NCBI RefSeq assembly: GCF_004153445.1
Contig: NZ_SDQC01000003.1
Span: 496,001 to 560,000 of the forward strand
Origin: Allopusillimonas soli
GTDB taxonomy: Bacteria > Pseudomonadota > Gammaproteobacteria > Burkholderiales > Burkholderiaceae_B
Direction of reading: 5' to 3'
Length of the DNA stretch: 64,000 nt
Shown piece by piece: positions 57,511 to 64,000 of this stretch. The first letter of the stretch is position 1; every line of letters begins with the position of its first letter. The notes beneath the pieces were generated by a model. The model saw nothing but the letters and a program-made list of their open reading frames with translations, was not told the origin of the DNA and did no database searches. A program made the position numbers and the translations under genes.

Positions 57511-57664
57511 GACGTAAATATACTGTTTTTCGTCGTACTAATTCAATTTATATGCGGAGATTGCACGCACTATGAAGGCCTGTTACGGGGATTCGGACGC
57601 AGATCCAACGACAGGCCCTTCCATCAATGCACACATGGGCGCATTGCACGCCCTGGAGACAAAC
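57511..57664. promoter_or_regulatory. divergent promoter region with leader stem-loop
   Basis: 154 bp between the regulator and receptor start codons. AT-rich near 57510-57555 (promoters). A GGCCTGT/ACAGGCC pair (57577-57583 with 57611-57617) could form a long-loop stem in the importer mRNA leader, 48 bp before the ATG. Confidence 0.4.
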
Positions 57665-58714
57665 ATGATCACCTCTGTTACCCGACTGGCTCCCGTCCTG
57701 CTGGCCAGTATTGCGGCGCTCGCCGGCACCTCCTCGGCCGCAGCGGCCGATGAAATCCGTGTCGCCTGGTACGGCGGCAGCTGGGGAGACGCATTTCAGC
57801 AATGCATTGCCGATCCATTCACCCAGGCAACCGGCGTAGAAGTCATTCCCGAAATCGGCACTTCGAACACCACGCTGGCCAAGCTGCGCCAACAGAAGGA
57901 CAAGCCCACCATAGATGTGGCCTTTCTGGACGGCGGCATCAGCGAGCTCGCCGAGGCCGACGGGCTGCTTCGACCCATGGACCCCGCGTCCATTCCCAAT
58001 CTTTCGGGACTGGCCTCTTCCGCACTGTACAAGGCTGATGGAAACGCCTTCGCAGCCAGTGTCGGCTACTACTCGCTGGGCATCGCTTACAACACGAAGG
58101 AAATCCAGGCTCCGCCGGCCAGCTGGGACGCGCTGTGGCAGGATGATTATGCTGGCGCCGTCACAGTCCCGTCGCCGGCCAACTCTTCCGGCATACCCTT
58201 CATTATCTTTCTCGCCAACATCTGGAATGTGCCGCTGACCGACCTTACGCCTGTCTATAAGAAGCTGGCCAGCCTGGACGTCTCGTCCTATTTCGACAGC
58301 TCGGGCGCGGCAAGCAATGCATTCCAGTCAGGCGAGGTAATTATCGGCGCTCACTTCAATGTCGCGGCCTGGAGCCTTGCGGATAAAGGACTGCCGATCG
58401 GCTTTGCCGTACCGAAGGAGGGCGTCTGGGCAACCGATGCGCGCGTGCACCTCGTAAAGAATTCACCAGCGCAGGCCAATGCGGAAAAATTCATTAACCA
58501 GGCAACATCGGCGGCATCTTCCCAGTGCCTGGCGAATACGCTTTATCTCGGCCCCGCAGTCAAAGGCGTAGCGCCCGACGCGGCCGCAGCGGACAAAATG
58601 CCTTGGGGCAAGAACGGCAGCATATCCAATCTGAACCTGCTTGACTGGGCAGACATCAACGCCCGACGCTCAAGCATTACAGATGCCTGGAATCGCCAGG
58701 TCGCCCGCCAGTAA
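57665..58714 (+). CDS. polyamine/opine-type ABC transporter substrate-binding protein
   Basis: Periplasmic receptor of 349 residues, PotD-like. Signal peptide about 1-27 (TRLAPVLLASIAALAGTSSA, cleavage AAA-DE). Mature start EIRVAWYGGSWGDAFQQCI is typical of the spermidine/putrescine-like group, as is LGIAYNTKEIQAPPASWDAL. GGAG seven bases upstream sets the ATG. Ligand unknown; the last gene of the operon suggests a hydroxyproline or proline-betaine-like compound. Confidence 0.88.
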   Translation: MITSVTRLAPVLLASIAALAGTSSAAAADEIRVAWYGGSWGDAFQQCIADPFTQATGVEVIPEIGTSNTTLAKLRQQKDKPTIDVAFLDGGISELAEADGLLRPMDPASIPNLSGLASSALYKADGNAFAASVGYYSLGIAYNTKEIQAPPASWDALWQDDYAGAVTVPSPANSSGIPFIIFLANIWNVPLTDLTPVYKKLASLDVSSYFDSSGAASNAFQSGEVIIGAHFNVAAWSLADKGLPIGFAVPKEGVWATDARVHLVKNSPAQANAEKFINQATSAASSQCLANTLYLGPAVKGVAPDAAAADKMPWGKNGSISNLNLLDWADINARRSSITDAWNRQVARQ

Positions 58715-58739
58715 ACCCCGCCAACCACGGACGCCAACA

Positions 58740-59798
58740 ATGGACGCTCTCCTTTCCGTCCGGAATGTTTCGAAAACCTTCCAGCGCAACTTCAAGGCAC
58801 TCGACAACATCAATCTGGAGGTGCAGCAGGGTGAGTTCGTTGCGCTGCTGGGACCCAGCGGCTGCGGCAAAACCACCCTGCTGGCCACGCTGGCTGGCTT
58901 TCTGCAGCCCGACGCCGGAGAGGTGCATATCGAGGGGCGCAATGTCACCCGCATGCCGCCCCATCGGCGGCCGCTCAACACGGTGTTTCAGAGCTATGCG
59001 CTGTTTCCGCACATGACGGTTCTGGACAATGTGGCCTATGGCCCCATGAGAGCCGGGGTGCGCAAGCCACAAGCCCGTGAGCGCGCACGGGAATCATTGA
59101 AAATGGTCAGCCTGGACCACCTGGCCGACCGCTACCCGGCACAGATGTCGGGCGGGCAACGGCAGCGGGTTGCCCTGGCACGCGCCATCGTCAACCAGCC
59201 GCGGCTATTGCTTCTGGACGAGCCCTTATCCGCGCTTGACCTGAAGCTGCGCAAACGCATGCAGCTTGAACTCAAGGCGCTCCAGGAGAAGCTGGAAATT
59301 TCCTTTATTTTCGTCACGCACGACCAGGAAGAGGCGATGGCCATGGCTGACCGGATTGTCGTCATGAACCAGGGCGTCATCGAGCAGGCAGGGACCAGCG
59401 GCGATATATACAAGATGCCGCGCAGCCGCTTTGTTGCGGACTTTATCGGCGATGCGAATCTGCTCGAGTGTGATCGAGACGGCAGCAGGCTTAGTCTGCG
59501 CTGCTGCGGACAGCCTGCCGGCGCGCTTGATGCCGCGTCTGCCGGCCGCGACATGCTGGCCATGCTTCGGCCTGAGGATATACAGCTGTCGCGAACGCCA
59601 TCAGGACTGGATCCGATGCTACACGCCGCAAAGGTGACTGGCGTGGTGAGCATCGGCAGCCACACCACGGTCTATCTCGATCTCAATGGAACGGCAATAG
59701 AGGCGCGGCGGCTTGGCGCAAACGATCTCGGCCTGAACAGGGGTGATGACGTCTATCTGCATTTACCCGCCGACCGCATACATCTGATCGAGGCGTGA
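58740..59798 (+). CDS. polyamine/opine-type ABC transporter ATP-binding protein (PotA-like)
   Basis: ATPase of 352 residues. Walker A GPSGCGKTT at 38-46, Q-loop VFQSYALFPHMTVLDNVAYG, signature MSGGQRQRVALARAI, Walker B LLLLDEPLSALD, H-loop FVTHDQEEAM, and a C-terminal TOBE domain from about 280 (MLAMLRPEDIQL). The ATG has a weak ribosome site and lies 25 bp after the receptor stop; translation may be coupled to the receptor gene. Confidence 0.91.
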   Translation: MDALLSVRNVSKTFQRNFKALDNINLEVQQGEFVALLGPSGCGKTTLLATLAGFLQPDAGEVHIEGRNVTRMPPHRRPLNTVFQSYALFPHMTVLDNVAYGPMRAGVRKPQARERARESLKMVSLDHLADRYPAQMSGGQRQRVALARAIVNQPRLLLLDEPLSALDLKLRKRMQLELKALQEKLEISFIFVTHDQEEAMAMADRIVVMNQGVIEQAGTSGDIYKMPRSRFVADFIGDANLLECDRDGSRLSLRCCGQPAGALDAASAGRDMLAMLRPEDIQLSRTPSGLDPMLHAAKVTGVVSIGSHTTVYLDLNGTAIEARRLGANDLGLNRGDDVYLHLPADRIHLIEA

Positions 59799-59799
59799 C

Positions 59800-60639
59800 A
59801 TGTCGGCTCAAGCCTCTGTCGTCCTGAAGCTGATTTCGCTTCCGCTGCTCTTCTTTGCGGTCTTCTTCATGATTCCTCTTGGGGTCGTGCTGGTATCAAG
59901 CGTGATCGACCCCGCAAGCGCGCAGCCAACAGCTGCGCACTACTTGCGCATTCTCGCTGATCAATATCACTGGGAAGTCATACTGACCACATTCCGCATC
60001 GGCATGGCCACGACGGTCTTGTGTTTGCTGCTCGGCTACCCCTTGGCCTGGTATCTGGTGCGCATCGTACGGTCACCACGCTGGCGCAGAGTGTGCATCA
60101 TTATCCTGATCGTGCCGCTGTTCACCAGCAACATCGTCCGGTCATTCGGCTGGATGGTCATGCTGGGCCGCTCAGGCGTGGTCAACGACGCGCTGCGCAG
60201 CCTGGCACTGATAGAGCGCCCCATCCGTTTTCTGGGCGCCGAGCTGGGTATTCTCATCGGTCTCGTGTATATCCTCCTTCCGTTTGCGGTGCTGTCGATC
60301 GGCACAGCGCTTTCCCGGATGGACCGCTCCCTGGAGCGGGCGTCGCAAGACCTGGGGGCTCGGCCCATACAGACTTTTTTTCATGTGACGCTGCCACTGT
60401 CACTGCCAGGCGTGGCTTCCGGCGCAATCATGGTGTTTGCGCTGGCGGTGAGCGCTTACGTGACGCCCGCCTTGCTATCGGGCGGCAAGGTCACCGTGCT
60501 CTCCATGCTTATCTACCAACAGTACAGCACTGTGTTTGATTTCAATTATGGCGGTGCATTAAGCATAGTCTTGCTGGCACTGACACTCTCACTGGTTGCG
60601 CTTGCCAATCACATGGGCCGTGTAAAGGGAGAACAATGA
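59800..60639 (+). CDS. polyamine/opine-type ABC transporter permease (PotB-like)
   Basis: Permease of 279 residues with six predicted helices; N-terminal ISLPLLFFAVFFMIPLGVVL, and the EAA loop LERASQDLGARPIQTFFHVT for ATPase docking. One base separates it from the ATPase stop. Works as a heterodimer with the following permease. Confidence 0.89.
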   Translation: MSAQASVVLKLISLPLLFFAVFFMIPLGVVLVSSVIDPASAQPTAAHYLRILADQYHWEVILTTFRIGMATTVLCLLLGYPLAWYLVRIVRSPRWRRVCIIILIVPLFTSNIVRSFGWMVMLGRSGVVNDALRSLALIERPIRFLGAELGILIGLVYILLPFAVLSIGTALSRMDRSLERASQDLGARPIQTFFHVTLPLSLPGVASGAIMVFALAVSAYVTPALLSGGKVTVLSMLIYQQYSTVFDFNYGGALSIVLLALTLSLVALANHMGRVKGEQ

Positions 60640-60640
60640 C

Positions 60641-61438
60641 ATGTTCATGCGCCTGCTGACCCGCGCGGTTGCCCTCGCCTGCCTGTTATTTCTCACGCTG
60701 CCGCTGGCGGTGCTGATCGGCGCCTCGCTCACGTCCACATCCTATCTGCGTTTTCCACCTGAAGGCGTCACGCTGCGGTGGTACACAACCGTCCTGACGG
60801 ATCAAACCTATGTTCACTCATTTGCGTTGAGCACGATACTGGCCGCCAGCGCCACAGCCGTTGCGCTGGCACTGGCCATCCCGGCGGCATTGGCGCTGGC
60901 CCGCTACGACTTTCCCGGCAAGGCCGCCATAGCCTCCCTCCTGTCCGCACCCATGGTGCTTCCTTATCTGGTGCTGGGCTCGGCGCTATTGCAGTTCACA
61001 GGCTATCTTGGGTTCGCGCAGACATTTGCCGCCTTGCTGGTAGGCCATGTGCTGATCGTCACGCCATTCATCCTGAAGTCGCTATCCGGTGTGTTGACCC
61101 GTGCACATATGGAACTGGAGCGCGCATCGGCGGATCTTGGCGCGACGCCCTGGGAAACATTTCGCCTGGTAACGCTGCCCATGATGAAGCCCGGCTTGGT
61201 AAGCGGCACGATCTTCGGGTTCATCACATCATGGATCAACGTCGAGCTGTCGATGTTCAACACGACAGCGGTGCTCAATACGATCCCCGTGCAATTGTTC
61301 AACTACGTACAGTACTCGGTAGACCCATCCATTGCCGCCGTGTCGGCCATCACCATCTTCATTTCCATTCTTGTCATCATCGTTCTGGATCTCGTCGTCG
61401 GACTCGACGTGTTTTCAGACAAGCAACGTAGCCACTAG
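60641..61438 (+). CDS. polyamine/opine-type ABC transporter permease (PotC-like)
   Basis: Permease of 265 residues. PotC-type opening with one helix followed by FPPEGVTLRWYTTVL, the helix pair AIPAALALARYDFPGKAAIA, and the EAA loop LERASADLGATPWETFRLVT. Starts one base after the first permease stop. Confidence 0.89.
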   Translation: MFMRLLTRAVALACLLFLTLPLAVLIGASLTSTSYLRFPPEGVTLRWYTTVLTDQTYVHSFALSTILAASATAVALALAIPAALALARYDFPGKAAIASLLSAPMVLPYLVLGSALLQFTGYLGFAQTFAALLVGHVLIVTPFILKSLSGVLTRAHMELERASADLGATPWETFRLVTLPMMKPGLVSGTIFGFITSWINVELSMFNTTAVLNTIPVQLFNYVQYSVDPSIAAVSAITIFISILVIIVLDLVVGLDVFSDKQRSH

Positions 61439-61459
61439 CACGCGCCAGGAGAAAGCAGC

Positions 61460-62473
61460 ATGAAACAGCAGGATGTCTTCGATGTCATCTACACCCATAC
61501 CGAGGGTGAACCCTTGTGTATCGTCCACAGCGGCATTCCCTATCCCGTCAATTCCTCCATACTCGATAAACGTCAGTTCCTGACCGATCACTATGATTGG
61601 GTGCGCAAGGCATTGATGCGAGAACCGCGCGGCCACAAGGATATGTTCGGTGTGTTTCTGACGCCGCCGTCCGGCCCTGATTATGACGCGGGCCTGATCT
61701 ACATGGATGGCCAGACGTACTCGCACATGTGCGGCCATGGCACCATTGCCGTTGCCATGGCCATGGTCGCGCTGGGCATGGTGCCTCGCGACGCGCAGGG
61801 AAAGACCACGATTCGATTTGAAACCACAGCGGGCCTCGTGGTTGCAGAAGTCGAGTCGGAAGGCGACACTGTCTTGACGACCTGCTTTGAAAACGTGCCA
61901 GCCTATGTGGAAGCGCAGGACCTGCCCGTTTCGCTGCCGGGCTATGGCGACGTAAAAGCGGACATCGTGTGGGGAGGCAACTACTTCGGCATCATGGATT
62001 TGACCGGCACACGCCTGCGCATCCATCCGGATAACGGCAGCGAGCTCATCCGCATGGGCCTGATTGCACGCGAGCAGATCAATCGGCAGTACAAGATCCA
62101 GCACCCGACCCAGAAACACATCACCGATCTGAACTTCGTCACATTCTGGCATGAACCGTCGTTGCAGGGCGCCATGTACAAGAACGTCCATGTATTCAGT
62201 GCGGGCCAACTGGACCGCTCCCCCGGCGGCACAGGCACCAGCGCCATGATGGCCATGTTCGAGGCACGCGGCAAGATGGGCCTGAACCAGCCCATCCGCT
62301 CGGAAGGACTGCTCGGCTCCGGTACCTTCGAGGGCTGCCTGCTTGGCGAGGTTGACCTCAACGGCAAACGCGGCGTACGCCCGACCGTGAAAGGTACAGC
62401 AAGCATCCTAGGCACGGCCCGCTGGATCATAGATCGCAAGGATCCGGTGGGCGCAGGCTTCATGGTGCGCTAG
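61460..62473 (+). CDS. proline racemase family enzyme (hydroxyproline dehydratase/epimerase-like), C91/G256 active site
   Basis: Proline racemase-fold enzyme of 337 residues. The first catalytic cysteine is kept (C91 in SHMCGHGTIAVAM). The second position, Cys in proline racemase and 4-hydroxyproline epimerase and Thr in trans-3-hydroxy-L-proline dehydratase, is glycine here (G256 in LDRSPGGTGTS). Without the second base, two-base epimerisation looks unlikely, and a dehydratase-like reaction is favoured. It is the last gene of the ABC operon with AGGAG before the ATG. No hydroxyproline oxidase or dehydrogenase genes are nearby. Confidence 0.88.
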   Translation: MKQQDVFDVIYTHTEGEPLCIVHSGIPYPVNSSILDKRQFLTDHYDWVRKALMREPRGHKDMFGVFLTPPSGPDYDAGLIYMDGQTYSHMCGHGTIAVAMAMVALGMVPRDAQGKTTIRFETTAGLVVAEVESEGDTVLTTCFENVPAYVEAQDLPVSLPGYGDVKADIVWGGNYFGIMDLTGTRLRIHPDNGSELIRMGLIAREQINRQYKIQHPTQKHITDLNFVTFWHEPSLQGAMYKNVHVFSAGQLDRSPGGTGTSAMMAMFEARGKMGLNQPIRSEGLLGSGTFEGCLLGEVDLNGKRGVRPTVKGTASILGTARWIIDRKDPVGAGFMVR

Positions 62474-62491
62474 AAAGGCCCCGCGAAAGCG

Positions 62492-62509
62492 CTTGCCTGC
62501 TCTGGCAAG
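62492..62509 (+). other. weak stem-loop after proline racemase-family gene
   Basis: CTTGCC pairs with GGCAAG around TGCTCT, 19 bp after the stop. There is no T-run, so it is a poor intrinsic terminator. Read-through would reach the bidirectional-looking terminator of rplQ. Confidence 0.3.
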
Positions 62510-62572
62510 GCAGAGGAGCCCTCCGGCGCGCACACATCAGCGCAGCAAGGAGGACATCCGTGCAGAAAATGA

Positions 62573-62602
62573 AAAGAGCCCGCTGATAGGAGCGGGCTCT
62601 TT
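62573..62602 (-). terminator. rho-independent terminator of the rpoA-rplQ operon
   Basis: AAAGAGCCCGCT pairs with AGCGGGCTCTTT around GATAGG; followed on the minus strand by T-rich sequence (CTTTTCATTTTC, counting the stem end). It lies 42 bp past the rplQ stop and probably also stops plus-strand transcripts. Confidence 0.85.
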
Positions 62603-62643
62603 CAAATATGGCGTGCCTGCCGGCGCGAAGCCGGCCAGCGCAT

Positions 62644-63030
62644 TCAGTCGGCCGCTTCGTCAGCTTCGACTTCGGGGCGATCAACCAGTTCCATGAATGC
62701 CATGGGCGCGTTGTCGCCTTGGCGAAAGCCCATCTTGAGAACGCGGGTGTAGCCGCCGTTACGCTCTTTGTAGCGCGGGCCGATTTCGGCAAACAGCTTG
62801 ACCACGGCATCGCGGTCACGCAGACGGGCAAAAGCGAGGCGCTTGTTGGCCAGGGTAGGTTCCTTGCCCAGCGTGATAAGCGGCTCGACTACACGACGCA
62901 GCTCCTTGGCCTTGGGCAAGGTGGTCTTGATGGCTTCGTGGGTGATAAGGGAGACAGCCATATTGCGGAACATGGCAAGACGATGACTGCTGGTGCGATT
63001 GAGTTTACGCAAACCGCTACGGTGACGCAT
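62644..63030 (-). CDS. rplQ: 50S ribosomal protein L17
   Basis: L17 of 128 residues. Begins [20 protein letters not shown], followed by [20 protein letters not shown]; the C-terminus [20 protein letters not shown] is also conserved, with a short acidic tail. It lines the peptide exit tunnel of the large subunit. AAGGAA precedes the ATG. It follows rpoA after an unusually long 209-bp gap. Confidence 0.97.
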   Translation of the reverse strand: MRHRSGLRKLNRTSSHRLAMFRNMAVSLITHEAIKTTLPKAKELRRVVEPLITLGKEPTLANKRLAFARLRDRDAVVKLFAEIGPRYKERNGGYTRVLKMGFRQGDNAPMAFMELVDRPEVEADEAAD

Positions 63031-63239
63031 GATGTTTTCCTTGAATCTATGCTGCGGAAAGAACTCCGCGGTTATCCGGCTCTTCTATCAGCAATGCTGC
63101 GGACCGGGAAAGGGGTGAAACTTTACCACGACTTCGGCTGGTTTCGTTTGCCGAGGCAGGCACTACGGGAGGCCAGCCGCGGGAACTGCAAGCCTGCGGG
63201 GAAGCGCCTTATGAACACAGCCCCACAGGCCAAATGACA

Positions 63240-64000
63240 TCAGGGGCGCTCGAGGCCCAGGGGAGGCCAGTTTTCCAGCTTCATGCCCAGGGTCAGGCCG
63301 CGCGCGGCCAGCACTTCCTTGATCTCGTTGAGCGACTTGCGGCCCAGGTTCGGCGTCTTGAGCAGCTCGTTCTCGGTGCGCTGGATCAGGTCGCCGATGT
63401 AGTAGATGTTCTCGGCCTTCAGGCAGTTGGCAGAACGCACCGTGAGTTCGAGGTCGTCGACCGGGCGCAGCAGCACCGGATCGATCTGCGGCTTGACGCT
63501 GGTGGAAGCCGTATCGAAATCGCCTCCCGCGCCCTCAAGCGCGGCAAAGACGGAGATCTGGTCCATCAGGATGCGGGCCGACTGACGCACCGCTTCCTCA
63601 GGCGAAATGACACCGTTGGTTTCGATATCCAGCACCAGTTTGTCCAGGTCAGTGCGTTGCTCGACACGCGCGCTCTCGACTGCGTAGCTGACGCGGCGAA
63701 CGGGACTGTAGGATGCGTCCAGCACGATTCGGCCGATGGTGTGCGTGCGATCGTCGGACAGCGCGCGAACGTTGCCGGGCACATAGCCGCGGCCTTGCTC
63801 AACCTTGATCTGCATCTCGAGCTTGCCATTGTCGGTCAGCGTGGCGATGACATGATCGGGATTGACGATCTCGACGTCATGCGGCAACTCGATATCGCTG
63901 GCCAACACCACGCCCGGGCCCTGCTTGCGCAGCACCAGGGTCACTTCCTCACGATTGTGCAGCTTGAACACGACACCTTTCAGGTTCAGCAGGATGTCGA
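63240..64000 (-). CDS. rpoA: DNA-directed RNA polymerase subunit alpha (5' end outside window)
   Basis: C-terminal about 253 residues of RpoA; the family is about 328. The frame is open to the window edge ([15 protein letters not shown]), so the first 75 or so residues are outside. Visible: the rest of the N-terminal dimerisation domain ([34 protein letters not shown]) and the alpha-CTD with [20 protein letters not shown] and [20 protein letters not shown], which contacts UP elements and activators. Confidence 0.97.
   Translation of the reverse strand, partial: DILLNLKGVVFKLHNREEVTLVLRKQGPGVVLASDIELPHDVEIVNPDHVIATLTDNGKLEMQIKVEQGRGYVPGNVRALSDDRTHTIGRIVLDASYSPVRRVSYAVESARVEQRTDLDKLVLDIETNGVISPEEAVRQSARILMDQISVFAALEGAGGDFDTASTSVKPQIDPVLLRPVDDLELTVRSANCLKAENIYYIGDLIQRTENELLKTPNLGRKSLNEIKEVLAARGLTLGMKLENWPPLGLERP

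Overview
The window is a piece of a Gram-negative betaproteobacterial chromosome, most likely from the family Alcaligenaceae (Bordetella, Achromobacter, Pusillimonas and relatives). This rests on high GC content, many Bug-type (TctC-like) periplasmic receptors, a System II (Ccs) cytochrome c maturation pair, and a housekeeping gene order I recall from Bordetella: ssb, uvrA, dgt, aroB, aroK, mrcA, lptM, lysA, ccsA, ccsB, cytochrome c4, engB, hemB, dsbD, cutA, rplQ, rpoA. No rRNA, tRNA, CRISPR array, complete insertion sequence or prophage was seen.

Layout. (1) Positions 1-14500 hold catabolic genes centred on D-amino acids: a D-cysteine desulfhydrase-like enzyme (cut by the window edge), a ddpXABCDF-type operon for D-Ala-D-Ala hydrolysis and dipeptide uptake followed by an MDR dehydrogenase, then a polar amino acid ABC importer flanked by two enzymes of the D-threonine aldolase/D-serine dehydratase fold, with a divergent TetR regulator and a near-ideal operator. 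(2) 14522-21350 is a minus-strand operon with a complete TRAP importer, an ADP-forming acyl-CoA synthetase, a Zn-ribbon/OB-fold DUF35 protein and a thiolase-fold protein without the usual nucleophilic cysteine. (3) 21351-23369 is a degraded junction with a short-chain dehydrogenase remnant, a TacA/TacT-type toxin-antitoxin pair with its own palindrome, and an orphan coding remnant. (4) 23370-41451 is the housekeeping backbone: ssb, an MFS pump, uvrA, dgt, aroB/aroK, mrcA, lptM/lysA, ccsA/ccsB, a dihaem cytochrome c, engB, hemB.

(5) 41484-48973 is a minus-strand catabolic block (AidB-like acyl-CoA dehydrogenase, two Bug receptors, CaiB/BaiF CoA transferase, class II aldolase, XRE-cupin regulator) with a divergent LysR gene. 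(6) dsbD and cutA resume the backbone at 49012-51519. (7) 51580-56288 holds a class I fumarase, a Bug receptor and a fumarase/aspartase-superfamily lyase, with a divergent GntR-UTRA regulator. (8) 56494-62473 holds a GlxA-type AraC regulator and a divergent polyamine-type ABC importer ending in a proline racemase-family enzyme with an unusual active site. (9) rplQ and the 3' part of rpoA close the window.

Most accessory blocks pair a high-affinity importer or receptor with one or two enzymes that channel the substrate into central metabolism (pyruvate/ammonia, fumarate, CoA thioesters) and a local regulator, often divergently transcribed. The housekeeping genes cover DNA repair, nucleotide pools, aromatic amino acid and lysine/peptidoglycan synthesis, haem and cytochrome c maturation; DsbD supplies periplasmic reductant to the same cytochrome pathway.
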